Source: an uncultured bacterium
GTDB taxonomy: Bacteria; Verrucomicrobiota; Lentisphaeria; Victivallales; UBA1829
Length of the DNA: 64,000 bases
Direction: 5' to 3'
NCBI GenBank assembly: GCA_949292215.1
Contig: CASEYW010000186.1
Coordinates: 1-64,000 of the forward strand
Shown: one piece after another, positions 34,890 through 44,806 of the stretch
How positions within the stretch are numbered: the first letter of the stretch is position 1
Layout: each line of letters starts with the position of its first letter
Position numbers and translations under genes: made by a program
The notes under the pieces: model-generated
What the model was told of the DNA's origin: nothing
What the model saw: the letters and a program-made list of their open reading frames with translations, nothing else
Database searches by the model: none

Positions 34890-36310
34890 GACCATTGTTC
34901 CATCAGTGATATCCGTTCGCCCGGCTTCAGAAGACGGGTCGGACCGTGAGATTCCATTTCACTGAACAGTTCGCAGAAATAGAGATGAATCGGAGACGCG
35001 CCTTTCGGGGAACGGTCTGCGCCTTCGTAACGAATCCGCAGAAAGTTGCCTTTTCTGGATTCCGCGGCAACTTCCGTTTCAGCGGACCAGGATCGAAGTT
35101 CAAAAAAATCACGTGACGCTTTTGAATGGAAGTCCAGTTGTAATTCAATTCCGTCCGAATTGGCGGAAACGTTTACGGAGTCGCCCTCTTTAGAAATCTT
35201 CCGGATTCCCCGGTCAGGGGGAAGAAGAATCCGCTTCAGCGCGGAACTCTCAAGACGGGTGATACTCCAGATTCCAAGCAGACGTTCATACGGTGCTGTG
35301 TTAATGAGCGTATTTGTAATTTCCAGTTTCTCCGATTCCGGCTGAATCCGGAGACGGTATTCATAGATAACCTGAAACAGGGAACTTTCAGCGGAAGTCA
35401 TCCGGATTTCACCTTCCGCAGGAAATTCGATCCGGAATTTTCCGTGCTGCAGAAGCGGATCTCCCGGGTGAAATCCGCGTGATGGCTGAACACGCATAAA
35501 ATGACCTCCGGCGGAATCGCCGGAACGTCCACGTACCGTCCGGAACTTCGCAGGAGGAACGGTGGACTTCAACAAGGAGGGTTTTCCGACTGCACCGAAT
35601 TCCATGATTCGCCCACCGCACTCCGGAACAACCGTAACAGTAAAATATCCGTTTTCGATCCGATAGGCATTCCGAAATCCGTTCCACTCCACTTTGGAAA
35701 TCCGGAGGTGCTTCCACGCAGGCGCAGGCGGATAGATGGGAACCTCTTTCAGATTTTGCTCGTGCTTTTTCCGATTGCGCTCCAAAGCGTCACGCAGCTT
35801 CTCCGGAGATGAAGTACGGATGAGAGGATTGCCCCAGGCAACACGCTGAAGCAGGAATCCCTCTTTTCCGTATTCGCCGCGCAGTTCGAATTGAGTTTTC
35901 CCGCGCAGATCAACCCGGACAGGGAAAGGCTTTTCCCCGAGACGCATCCTGCGCTGAAAAACCGCCTGCCGGTCTACAAGAACCACGAACAGAACATCTG
36001 CGGAAGTCCCGGAATCCTTCGGATGCCGCTCATCATCGAGTCCGATCATAGCGGAAAAGGAGTCGGCGTTTTTATCCACCTGATAGACGATGCTGAAACC
36101 GGTGTGTCCGCAAATTCCACGGTCAAACCGGACTCCCCCGATGGAGATTTTCCCCTTCCCCGAAAGATTCGCATTGCGCTTCGGGAGAGTTGACCCGTCC
36201 TGACTCCACGACCAGGAGGCATCGGTCCACGGAAGCGTCTCAAGTCCGACTTCCGCTCCCGAAGAAAAAAGCGCACCGAGCAGCAGAAAAAGAAAAAGAA
36301 AAATCCTCAT
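34883..36310 (-). CDS. Exported NPCBM-domain protein with mutarotase-like region
   Basis: The 475-residue protein has a signal peptide (1-19), an NPCBM-like sandwich (about 20-170; SIGGVRFDRGICGHTGFSI) and a C-terminal region (about 205-470) with the pattern of galactose-mutarotase or aldose-epimerase-like folds (FTVTVVPECGGRIMEFG). It could bind or modify sugars outside the cell; no catalytic residues can be assigned. It is the last gene of the operon of LacI, prepilin, 1439-aa protein and LamG, overlapping the LamG gene by 4 nt. Confidence 0.8.
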   Translation of the reverse strand: MRIFLFLFLLLGALFSSGAEVGLETLPWTDASWSWSQDGSTLPKRNANLSGKGKISIGGVRFDRGICGHTGFSIVYQVDKNADSFSAMIGLDDERHPKDSGTSADVLFVVLVDRQAVFQRRMRLGEKPFPVRVDLRGKTQFELRGEYGKEGFLLQRVAWGNPLIRTSSPEKLRDALERNRKKHEQNLKEVPIYPPAPAWKHLRISKVEWNGFRNAYRIENGYFTVTVVPECGGRIMEFGAVGKPSLLKSTVPPAKFRTVRGRSGDSAGGHFMRVQPSRGFHPGDPLLQHGKFRIEFPAEGEIRMTSAESSLFQVIYEYRLRIQPESEKLEITNTLINTAPYERLLGIWSITRLESSALKRILLPPDRGIRKISKEGDSVNVSANSDGIELQLDFHSKASRDFFELRSWSAETEVAAESRKGNFLRIRYEGADRSPKGASPIHLYFCELFSEMESHGPTRLLKPGERISLMEQWSQ

Positions 36311-37062
36311 GGTTCTTCCACTTCATCCAGAATATCTTCCGCCTCATTCAGAATCTGGGAGGAGCTGAGCAGTTCGTTCCGAACAATCACTTCCGCGATA
36401 TCCGTCCGGAGTGGATCTTCCGTTCCTTCGGGAGTCTTCGGGCAATAGGTTGCAAAGAGAATCGGTTTCGGGAAAAGATTCTCCCTGTCATACGCTTTCA
36501 TGGATTTCGAGCCTGCGAGCTCCCCGTTGACAAACAATTGAAGGTTGCCTGAACGGTTCGCCGAAAGAGTCAGGACAACCCATTTTCCAGGTTCCAGAAC
36601 AATTTTCGGATCCATATCCACCGTAACAAACTTCTTGGCGGTCTCCTTGGTCGATGCGGCAACAAACATGGCATACGCGGAAGTCTTTCCGTTTTTTGCC
36701 GTGATTCCCAGCCGGTAACCGGGAGAGACGTGACTTCCGGCACCGGCACCGAGCACGAAACATTGTCCATTCTTTCCGGTAAAGCGGATCAGAGCCGTCA
36801 CAGTGAAGTTGGAACTCCCACAGTTTTTCATCTCTTTCAGCTTATAATAAGTGCTGCTGTCGGGAAGGTAGCGGGCAAAACCGGTCTTTTTTTCCTTTCC
36901 CGAAGTGACGTTTTTGGGATGGGAACCGGTGGTAAACGCTCCGCGGTCCTTCTGCCAGTTGTCCTTGACGATTTCTCCGGGCCGGACCTCCAGAAGAATG
37001 TCTGCAAAAAGGGTGCAGGCGGAAAAAGCCGCCACGGTAAGAATAATCTGTTTTACTTTCAT
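36307..37062 (-). CDS. Exported LamG/concanavalin A-like protein
   Basis: The 251-residue protein has a signal peptide (about 1-20) and one LamG-like beta-sandwich (about 60-235), with SNFTVTALIRF, KWVVLTLSANRSGNLQLFVN and DIAEVIVRNELLS as typical strands. Such modules bind glycans or other ligands. It is overlapped by 4 nt on both sides by its neighbours, so it is translated in step with them, probably as a non-catalytic partner. Confidence 0.84.
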   Translation of the reverse strand: MKVKQIILTVAAFSACTLFADILLEVRPGEIVKDNWQKDRGAFTTGSHPKNVTSGKEKKTGFARYLPDSSTYYKLKEMKNCGSSNFTVTALIRFTGKNGQCFVLGAGAGSHVSPGYRLGITAKNGKTSAYAMFVAASTKETAKKFVTVDMDPKIVLEPGKWVVLTLSANRSGNLQLFVNGELAGSKSMKAYDRENLFPKPILFATYCPKTPEGTEDPLRTDIAEVIVRNELLSSSQILNEAEDILDEVEEP

Positions 37063-40000
37063 TTTGTATCCTCCCTGATGATTTCAATTCCGTTGAGAGC
37101 CGGATTGCCGGACGCGCGAATGACTAGCGGTCCGCGCCGGACTTCGATCCCCGTCCATACCGCCGAAGCTGCGGAGAGGAAACCTCCGCCGAGCACAACC
37201 GGATTCAGATCCTTTTTCACATTTCCGCTGATGTCAAGCTCGAACGTCCGTCCATTCTCCCGATTCGGAGGATAAGTCTCCGCAAAATGCACTTTCACGG
37301 TATAGCGTCCTTTCGGAAGCGGAACCTGATAGAACATCTGCGCGCCCCATGCTTCTGTTCGGAAGATTTCCGGAAATGCGGTATTCTTTACCAGAATCCC
37401 GCCACGGTCCGCGAAATTAGCGTATTCGTTGCCGTAAGCACTGAACCCGGTGTAGCTCTGGTCTGGCAGCCAGAGATTGCCGTTCCGGTCGGTCAGAGCT
37501 TCCGATGCGCCGCAGTTGATCCGGACAACCCCGTTCTTTGTCATTTCCTTCAGCAGAAGTTCCTGATTACGCATCTGTTCTCTGCTGTCGAAGAAACGCT
37601 TTGCATAATAAAGAACTTCAAAGTCATCCATCTCCTTTTTAAGTCCGTATGGATCTTTCGCCGCGAGTTTCGCGCGGATACGTTCCACATTCGCTTTCGG
37701 AATTCGACGGAGAAGAGAACGCTCCTTGAGAATATTCTTTCCCATCAGAACGATTTCCGACTCGGTTGCACGCTCGAAGCGGAAGGAGCCCTTGAAACGT
37801 TCCGCACCACTCTCCGCTCTGTAAACAAGAAGCGAATACGGACGGACCGTCAAAGAGTGTTTCCCGGTGCAGGAAAGATCATAGACAAGATCCTTGAATT
37901 TGCCCGGATATTCCAGAAAACCCTTCAGCGGATACGGCGTATCATTGACCAGTACAAGATCATTGCCTGACGTTCTCGCATGGATTCCCTTCACAGAATC
38001 CAGCGGTTTCAGTTTTCCTCCGGGAACGGAATAGAACGCTTTGAGGAATCGTCGCGCCTGGTCGCCGTGAGCGGTCGGGACATTGACGTCGATCCAGGTA
38101 TGGAACATGTACTTCGGAATGAAATCGCTGACGATGTGGATCATATCGGCATAGGCGAAATCTCCGGCGGGTTTCCGATCATAAACGGTCACGCCGTTCT
38201 TCCGGAACCACCAGCGTTTTGCCGCGAACGCATTCGTGCCGATGTTCTCATTGAGTCCGTCGCAGGTCAGATAGACGGCATCGTTTTTACGGTAAAGCTC
38301 GCGGGTTCCCCTGTTTGTATACTGTCCGTAATAGTAGAGTTCCGCATTGTTTTCCAGCCGTTTCGCGGTATCCATGGAAGCGACCAGAACGATGCCGTTG
38401 TTCTTATCCTTTCCATAGAGCTCCTGCGGGAATCCGGCCTCCTTCTGGAGATTCGGGACATAAGCGTCGCGCACTTCGGGTTTGATCCGGTTTGTATTGA
38501 ACGGATTCCGCGGCGGAAAGCGCTTTGACGGAACGGAGAAGAGAAGCCATTTCTGTTTTCCACCGCTGATGATCTTCTGCATTTCCGCAAGTTTTTCCCG
38601 GAGTTTTTTTCCGCGCCACTCAAACCATTGCTTATTATATTTACCGGTCAGAAGTTCATACCGTTTCGGGAAACGATCCGCTCCGGTTGCCGGGAGGCCG
38701 AGTCTGATTCCGGTCTCCTTCTCAAATGCTTCGACGGAATCATCGTCATATCCCACCTCCGCCGCCACGATTCCGGAATAGGTGGTGAATCCGGGCAGCC
38801 ACCAGCTGCCGTTGATGTTGAAAAGTCCGACAACATCACCGACTCCGTCATAGCGGTTGTACAACTCTTTCAGAAGATCTGTGACAGACTCCCAGACCAC
38901 CGGATTCATGAAGTTCAGACCCATGCCGAGATAGCCGACCACCTGTTTCCCGTGACGGTCCACCGTGTAAACACCGCGAGCCTTTCCCTCCCGAATCTGC
39001 TGATCGCTGACATCGTAGCGGCCCTCCGGTCCGAGACTCGCAGACCGCATGTATTCGAATCCGACCAGCTGCCTGATTCCGTTGTGTTTGTAGAGCTTCA
39101 GAATCGCGTAGTAATAATCGAACTTGTCATTGTTCAAAATCGAAGTGGAGTGTTTGGAAGAGAAAGGCCCTTCACTATACATGTAGGCGCCTTCGACACT
39201 GGCATTGTGTCCCTGGAATCGGAGCCACTGGATTTTCCGCACAATCGCGCGATAGGCGTTGATCCATGCGCCGTCGTAGTTGTTCAAATGGTGGCTCAAC
39301 CCCTGCGCGACAGGATCAGCGTAAGCGCCCCAGTTGTTGAACACGATCCTCTCATTGTGATTGGCATAAATGCGGTTGGTTTCCGGAAGTTTCAGTGCGG
39401 GAAGTCCCCCTCTGACCGAGTAGATATTGATTTCGCAGGCGGCGGCGGGAATCCCCGCGCGCCCGTTCTGGATCATGATCGTGGAGTTGTACGATGCCGG
39501 AAAAAAAACATATCGGAACGCCTTTTTCCCGTTTCCGAGCGGATAGAAATCTCCTGTTGACACAGTTCCGCTGGCATTGGGCCAGGCCCGCTCCCCGAGC
39601 GGATAGCCGTTGTTTTCAAACGGAACCGGAAATGTTTCAGCGACACAGCTGTAAATATAGCGATCCGCATCATCGGGAAAGATGACTTCCGCGATCATCG
39701 GCTCCCCGAGTTTCGGAATCTTGAGCTTGTAACAGAAATAGTCAAATAGACCGCTTCCGGTTTCGCGGTATTTCATGCCATTTTTCGAGACAATCTTTCC
39801 GACGTTGAGTTCCGCCTTTGCATACATTCCGCTGTGATCCAGGAACGTATCCGCAGGCGGATTCGGAGCGGTGCAGTCGATCTTCTGCACAAGCTGCAGA
39901 CGCTTTTCCAATTCCTGTTCAAACGTTGCGAGCGGAAATACGTCCTGCGGAACAGGTCCGGCAACGATCATCTCGTCCCGGCTGGCATCCATCTCTTTTC

Positions 40001-41378
40001 CATTGGAATTCAGTGTCCAGTACATCCGGTACGCACCCGTCCGACGGAGTTTCGGCTCTGCTCTGAACTCCCGGAAATTCCCGCGGATTCCCATTTCGCG
40101 GGCAGTCAGAGTTTCCATGCTCTTTCCGGTCTCAGCATCGCGGATTTCGAGCTTCACTTCCGGTTTCACTATTCCGGCGGGAATCCGGATTCGGTAGGCG
40201 ATTTTTCCATTGTAATCGAAGACCGGATATTTCTCACCCTCGAGTCGGACATCCAATACCCCCATGTGATCGGGATCGAAACCGGCGGAGATCACATTTC
40301 CATTCGGCTGACGCGTCACGCCAAGCGAAGTCAGGCGGGGTACTTTCCATCCGTCAGCCCGAAACCCTGGTTGTTCCCATCCTTTTGGAGCGGAAAAACT
40401 CCAGCGCCACTCTTTTCCGCCGAGGATGCGGAAGAGTTCCCCGTTTTTCCCGATTGCAACACCTTCCAGGGCAAGATCGGAATCCTGCGTCAGTCCGCCG
40501 TAAAACTGATCACGGAGAGCAATTGTGTTCTTTCCCCGTTTCAGAAGATTTGTCAGATCGAACGTTTCAACTCCAAGACGACGGAGAGACTTGCCTTCCG
40601 CTATTTTCTTTCCGTTGACAAAAATTTCATGATTGCCTGTCTTGTGAATCCACGAAAGCTTTGCGGCAACCGGTTCGAAGTCCAGTTGGAACTCTCTGCG
40701 CCAGAACGCATTCCCGGAATAGGGAACCAGACGCATGGAACGGATTTTCATGTTGGCTCCGGGAGTTCTGCATTCCAACTTCAAACCGCAGATCATTTGA
40801 AGCGGGGGATAGCCGATCCAGCCCATTTTAATCGAAAACTTCTGGGCACCTTTCCCTTTGATCCGGAAGGACTTCAGATTCTGCCACGCTTTCCAGTCGC
40901 CATGAGCTTTCGAAATGAGCCATTCTGTTTCGGGCACATCCTGTTCCAGCTCCATCTCCAAACGATAGGAATTGCTGCTCTCTTTTCCCCAGCCCGCGCC
41001 GACGCGGATCGCAGGGGTCTTCGTATCCCCGGGCTCTGCGCCGAGAAGGAGTCCCCAGCCTTTTTTACCGGTATGGAACTGAAGCGCACCATTTTTCACT
41101 TCATACTTCCCGGTTGTTTTCAGCTGGTGCTTCCGGATCAGATCCTTCTGAAAGACAAAGGGTTCTCCATACTGGGTCTGGAAAAAATCTCCGGCAGTCT
41201 CGAACAGTTCCGACGGTCCGATTTTTTCCGACACATCCATTCCGGAACTTATCCAGCGGTTGTTCTCTTTCGCGTTGACATTCACTCCCATGGTCTTTCC
41301 CGGAGTAAACAGCAGTTCCTGAGCGGAAAGCAGAACAGTCATTCCCAGAAGCCCGGTCAAAAAGAATTGTTTTCTCAT
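37059..41378 (-). CDS. Very large exported glycosidase-like protein with malectin domain
   Basis: The 1439-residue protein has a signal peptide (1-20), an N-terminal region with a jelly-roll-like module (about 235-345; NGKKIAEGKSLRRLGVETF), a central segment with TIM-barrel character (about 700-960; VVGYLGMGLNFMNP, WFEWRGKKLREKLAEM) and a C-terminal malectin-like sugar-binding domain (about 1285-1435; VRINCGASEALTD to LNGIEIIRED). The centre resembles GH42/GHA-clan enzymes, but I cannot name the family or the catalytic Glu residues. It is 36 nt downstream of a prepilin gene and coupled to LamG and NPCBM proteins. Confidence 0.82.
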   Translation of the reverse strand: MRKQFFLTGLLGMTVLLSAQELLFTPGKTMGVNVNAKENNRWISSGMDVSEKIGPSELFETAGDFFQTQYGEPFVFQKDLIRKHQLKTTGKYEVKNGALQFHTGKKGWGLLLGAEPGDTKTPAIRVGAGWGKESSNSYRLEMELEQDVPETEWLISKAHGDWKAWQNLKSFRIKGKGAQKFSIKMGWIGYPPLQMICGLKLECRTPGANMKIRSMRLVPYSGNAFWRREFQLDFEPVAAKLSWIHKTGNHEIFVNGKKIAEGKSLRRLGVETFDLTNLLKRGKNTIALRDQFYGGLTQDSDLALEGVAIGKNGELFRILGGKEWRWSFSAPKGWEQPGFRADGWKVPRLTSLGVTRQPNGNVISAGFDPDHMGVLDVRLEGEKYPVFDYNGKIAYRIRIPAGIVKPEVKLEIRDAETGKSMETLTAREMGIRGNFREFRAEPKLRRTGAYRMYWTLNSNGKEMDASRDEMIVAGPVPQDVFPLATFEQELEKRLQLVQKIDCTAPNPPADTFLDHSGMYAKAELNVGKIVSKNGMKYRETGSGLFDYFCYKLKIPKLGEPMIAEVIFPDDADRYIYSCVAETFPVPFENNGYPLGERAWPNASGTVSTGDFYPLGNGKKAFRYVFFPASYNSTIMIQNGRAGIPAAACEINIYSVRGGLPALKLPETNRIYANHNERIVFNNWGAYADPVAQGLSHHLNNYDGAWINAYRAIVRKIQWLRFQGHNASVEGAYMYSEGPFSSKHSTSILNNDKFDYYYAILKLYKHNGIRQLVGFEYMRSASLGPEGRYDVSDQQIREGKARGVYTVDRHGKQVVGYLGMGLNFMNPVVWESVTDLLKELYNRYDGVGDVVGLFNINGSWWLPGFTTYSGIVAAEVGYDDDSVEAFEKETGIRLGLPATGADRFPKRYELLTGKYNKQWFEWRGKKLREKLAEMQKIISGGKQKWLLFSVPSKRFPPRNPFNTNRIKPEVRDAYVPNLQKEAGFPQELYGKDKNNGIVLVASMDTAKRLENNAELYYYGQYTNRGTRELYRKNDAVYLTCDGLNENIGTNAFAAKRWWFRKNGVTVYDRKPAGDFAYADMIHIVSDFIPKYMFHTWIDVNVPTAHGDQARRFLKAFYSVPGGKLKPLDSVKGIHARTSGNDLVLVNDTPYPLKGFLEYPGKFKDLVYDLSCTGKHSLTVRPYSLLVYRAESGAERFKGSFRFERATESEIVLMGKNILKERSLLRRIPKANVERIRAKLAAKDPYGLKKEMDDFEVLYYAKRFFDSREQMRNQELLLKEMTKNGVVRINCGASEALTDRNGNLWLPDQSYTGFSAYGNEYANFADRGGILVKNTAFPEIFRTEAWGAQMFYQVPLPKGRYTVKVHFAETYPPNRENGRTFELDISGNVKKDLNPVVLGGGFLSAASAVWTGIEVRRGPLVIRASGNPALNGIEIIREDTK

Positions 41379-41414
41379 TCAATCTCTCCAAAAAACGTTT
41401 CTTCCATTCATTCT

Positions 41415-42116
41415 TTATTTCACCCAACCGATTGCTCTGCCATAATAGCCGAACCAGTCGCTCTTTGTTGCCAGAGAGATTTCTCCGATATGGGAATCCA
41501 GATAGAGCAGATTCCCGATTCCTCCCGGGAGGGCAATATCATTGGGATAAACATTTCCCTGAGTCCCGTGCGGCAAATACTTCTGACGGTCACCCGCGGC
41601 AATGGGGGCTGTTGAGGAATAATTGTCCGCGAGCAGAATTCTGGCGGACGGCTGTGTGATTCTGGGGGAATTGATGTAATGAGTGGACCAATCCGTATAA
41701 TTGGTTCCTCCATCCGTAATGCCATCCTGCTTGGCAAGAGAGGAAACCATTCCGTAGCTCATGACTTTCGCCGGATCACTCGGGCACTGCATCACTCTGG
41801 AATTATCCGCATGTGCACCCCAGTAGCCGGTTTTGAATACGGAAATCAGCCCCATCCGCCAGAGTTTTCCCGCCCAGGTGATCTCATTAGCCGGATATCC
41901 GTGCTGATCGTCGTAGGCTGCGGGAAGACGGTCGTTGGTATGTTCATACTGAACCATGCCGAAGCCGAGCTGTTTCAGATTGCTCTTACAATTCACACTC
42001 TGGGCCTTTTTTCTTGCCGACTGCAATGCCGGAAGCAGAACTCCGGCAAGAATTGCAATAATTGCAATAACAACGAGAAGCTCTATCAGTGTGAAATTTT
42101 CCTTTCTCTTACTCAT
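41415..42116 (-). CDS. Prepilin-like protein (type II secretion pseudopilin family)
   Basis: From ATG 42116 the protein has 233 residues and begins with [18 protein letters not shown], the prepilin motif with Glu at +5 and Asn at -1. The conserved [12 protein letters not shown] follows. The tail reads [12 protein letters not shown], so Asp-Gly is Asp-Ser. The start overlaps the end of the LacI gene by 8 nt, and the next gene encodes a 1439-aa exported enzyme-like protein. An upstream frame start at 42185 lies inside the LacI gene and is not used. Confidence 0.92.
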   Translation of the reverse strand: MSKRKENFTLIELLVVIAIIAILAGVLLPALQSARKKAQSVNCKSNLKQLGFGMVQYEHTNDRLPAAYDDQHGYPANEITWAGKLWRMGLISVFKTGYWGAHADNSRVMQCPSDPAKVMSYGMVSSLAKQDGITDGGTNYTDWSTHYINSPRITQPSARILLADNYSSTAPIAAGDRQKYLPHGTQGNVYPNDIALPGGIGNLLYLDSHIGEISLATKSDWFGYYGRAIGWVK

Positions 42117-43143
42117 GAGAATCGCCTTTCTGCTTATATTTCCTTGTAAAAGATTCATAAAAAGGATCTGCGAGCTGTTGTTCATAAAACTTCATCATCT
42201 GCTCCCTTTCCAGATAATGGGCAGAGGTTTCCAGATGAATAATTTTTTTCTCTGTTTTATCCAGCATTTGAATCATCCGGGGAACTGCCAGGCGGATCAC
42301 TTCCTTGAAATCCGGAACAATCACTCCGGCAATGCAGGAATTATTGATGCAGTCACAGGGCAGTGTATAACTGTAAAAGACACGAGGCAGTTCCAAATTC
42401 TTTTTTCTGGAATAACGTTCCAGAATCGAAACGACAAATGTGCTGGATGAGCAGACAAGCACATCGGGGGCCAGATCCCGGATTCGGTCAAAATCCTTTT
42501 CCGTGGAAAAGAAATCCAGAGGCTGATGGATCAGCTGAATTCCATACGATGCGGCTTCTTCCTGAATGATTGTCAGCCAGGAAACTCCCGTTGCAACGAC
42601 CACTTTACGTCCGCCAAGTTCATGGATGCGGCGTACAACCGTTTTCAACGCATTTGTCTCATTGCGTCTGATGGAGTTGAATTCCGGATGCAGGGAATGG
42701 AGCTGAAGAATCGGATAGTCCTTCAAGCCTGCGGAAAGCAGGTATTCCGCAGGAAAAACTCCCATCCCGTAGAAAATGCCGTCCGTCTGGCGGTTGATCA
42801 AATTCTCAAGGCATCGCCGCTCCTCCTTCGGATCAAACCGCGTAATTCCGATCAGGAGCTGATAGTCATACTTTGCACACTCGTCAAGAAGCGACTGGGC
42901 AAGGAATCCGAAATAGTCGCTGCAAATATCTCCCACGACAAGTCCCAGCGTTCTGCTTCTGCCACTCTTCAGTGCCCGTGCCGTTGTGGAAGGACGGTAA
43001 TTCAGCTCCTTGACTGCCTGATCAATCTTCTCTTTTGTCGATTTGGCAATCTTCGCCGAAAGCGGATGGTTGTTCAAATACAGGGACACCAGCGCTTTTG
43101 TTACGCCGACCCGCTCCGCGATGTCCTTCAATGTCGCCCGCAT
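42109..43143 (-). CDS. LacI-family transcriptional regulator
   Basis: The 344-residue protein starts [20 protein letters not shown] (helix-turn-helix) with the hinge helix about 50-60 and a sugar-sensor domain to the end. It is a close paralogue of the truncated gene at 1-956. Its promoter is perfect and carries a palindrome. It overlaps the prepilin gene by 8 nt and so forms one operon with the 1439-aa protein, LamG and NPCBM genes, which it probably represses along with itself. Confidence 0.95.
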   Translation of the reverse strand: MRATLKDIAERVGVTKALVSLYLNNHPLSAKIAKSTKEKIDQAVKELNYRPSTTARALKSGRSRTLGLVVGDICSDYFGFLAQSLLDECAKYDYQLLIGITRFDPKEERRCLENLINRQTDGIFYGMGVFPAEYLLSAGLKDYPILQLHSLHPEFNSIRRNETNALKTVVRRIHELGGRKVVVATGVSWLTIIQEEAASYGIQLIHQPLDFFSTEKDFDRIRDLAPDVLVCSSSTFVVSILERYSRKKNLELPRVFYSYTLPCDCINNSCIAGVIVPDFKEVIRLAVPRMIQMLDKTEKKIIHLETSAHYLEREQMMKFYEQQLADPFYESFTRKYKQKGDSHE

Positions 43144-43163
43144 TTCAACTCCAAATGGATTAA

Positions 43164-43216
43164 TTTAATCGGTTAAACCACTATTTGATTATAACACATT
43201 TTCTTAAATTTGTCAA
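43164..43216 (-). promoter_or_regulatory. Perfect consensus promoter with LacI-type operator
   Basis: On the minus strand TTGACA (43211-43216) and TATAAT (43188-43193) are 17 nt apart. TTTAATCGGTTAAA (43164-43177 on the plus strand) is a palindrome with central CG just downstream of the -10, the same layout as at 980-1029. Confidence 0.82.
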
Positions 43217-43265
43217 TAGCATTTTGCTGAATTAATTTGAAAAATACAGACGGCAAACAAAGATT

Positions 43266-44804
43266 CTATCTCAGTTTGAAGATCCAGCCGTCTTTTCCTT
43301 TATAAATGGAACGCCATCCGCAGAGCGTCAGGAATCTGCCGCAATAGTTGTTTTCGAATAGAACCACCGCGTAATCCGCTCCTGTGATGGCATGAAGTTC
43401 GGAAGGACTCCGCCGTTTTCCGTCCGCGGCAATCGAACCGATTGCGGAAACTTTTGCAGAATCAAACGCATAGCCGAACATGGGATCAAGCGCCCAGGTG
43501 TACTCGTATTCCGGCGCGACAAAATACAGATACGGAAAATCGCTCCAGATAATATTGACCACCCGCGCACCTTTCGGCACATTTTTATGCAAAGCCTCCG
43601 CAAGCTCGACCGGAGCCGGCCGGCACCAGTCGCGCAAATTCGTAATGCACTGGCGAAGCGTGAAAAATCCACAGACCAGAATCACCAGACTGATCAGAAG
43701 CACATATTTCCAGGACCTGTCGAAAAACCGGAACAGCGCCGCTCCACTTGCATACTGGATCAGCAGAAAACCGGAAAGACAAAGCATCGGCACCGCATAT
43801 TCCACCGGTCGAATAGAAACAACACACATCGCGCAGGTCCAGAACAACGCCGAGAGCGTCACTGCCAGAACATTCGATGGAATCGAACGCAGTCCATGCT
43901 TCTCCATCGCCCGGATCAGAATCATCAGACAGAAATACATTCCGATCAGGGCAGGCAGCGCCAGCAGAATCCAGCGGAACCGCGGCGGCAGAAGCTCCCG
44001 TGCAAACGGAATATTGGCAACCGTTCCGGCAATCGGCGCAAGCAGAGCATCCAGCGCCTGAATCTTCCAGACCAGAAACGTATTCGGAACCTGCGGATGA
44101 ATCAGAAGTCCGCAGAACACCCCGCCGACGGATGCCAGAAATGCGTAGAACGCTCTCCAGCGATCCCGGATGAAGTACGCTGCGCCAAACAGAAACGCCG
44201 TCACGCAGATCAGATGCGGACTCGAATAACTCCAGGCATACAGAAAGGCAAGGCCGAACATCCGGAAACAGGTCCGTTTCTCCCGCGGTCCTCCCGACAG
44301 AATCGCCACGGCAAACATCATCAGCGCCATCGACAACACATGAGGACGCATCATCAGCAGACGATAGGAAAAGTTCGGCAGGAACGCCCCGCAGAGCAGA
44401 GACGCCAGCAGAATATTCGGCGGTGAAATCCCCAGCGAATACGCCGCTGTCACAAACGCTGTGAAAAACAGAAAAATTAAAAACGCCGCGGCTCCGTTAA
44501 ACGGTGGAAAAACCTCCGAATGAAACAGCGATTTGACACCACAGTACAGTTTCAGCAGAGCATGAAAAACAAGTTCCTTGTCCGCATAGTGGTCCCGCCA
44601 GACGGAAAGAGTCAGGGGAAATGTTTTTGAGACCATCTCCGCCGCACTCCGCCTTCCGGCGGCGGCATGCCAGAAGGCATCCTCCGAGCTCTCCTGTCCA
44701 TAAGGTGTGAACACGACTCGCACTACACTGAACAGAATCGTCGGCAGAAATACCGCCAGCAGAAGCAGGATCTGTGTTTTCCGGTTGCGAAACAGTTCGT
44801 GCAT
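43266..44804 (-). CDS. Multi-pass membrane protein, GT-C glycosyltransferase-like
   Basis: The 512-residue protein has about ten or more membrane helices and a short soluble C-terminus. An early extracytoplasmic loop (about 30-75; YGQESSEDAFWHAAAGR and WRDHYADKELVFHALL) has the acidic pattern seen in GT-C enzymes that use polyprenyl-phosphate sugars. The family is not certain. It starts 2 nt after the end of the MTA phosphorylase gene and is probably co-transcribed with it. Confidence 0.72.
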   Translation of the reverse strand: MHELFRNRKTQILLLLAVFLPTILFSVVRVVFTPYGQESSEDAFWHAAAGRRSAAEMVSKTFPLTLSVWRDHYADKELVFHALLKLYCGVKSLFHSEVFPPFNGAAAFLIFLFFTAFVTAAYSLGISPPNILLASLLCGAFLPNFSYRLLMMRPHVLSMALMMFAVAILSGGPREKRTCFRMFGLAFLYAWSYSSPHLICVTAFLFGAAYFIRDRWRAFYAFLASVGGVFCGLLIHPQVPNTFLVWKIQALDALLAPIAGTVANIPFARELLPPRFRWILLALPALIGMYFCLMILIRAMEKHGLRSIPSNVLAVTLSALFWTCAMCVVSIRPVEYAVPMLCLSGFLLIQYASGAALFRFFDRSWKYVLLISLVILVCGFFTLRQCITNLRDWCRPAPVELAEALHKNVPKGARVVNIIWSDFPYLYFVAPEYEYTWALDPMFGYAFDSAKVSAIGSIAADGKRRSPSELHAITGADYAVVLFENNYCGRFLTLCGWRSIYKGKDGWIFKLR

Positions 44805-44806
44805 TG

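Noticed and set aside
37287..41615. Long open frames on the plus strand (for example 39834-41615, 593 codons)
   Set aside because: They are antisense to the 1439-aa exported protein, which has a signal peptide, malectin domain and operon neighbours. No family features are seen in the antisense products.
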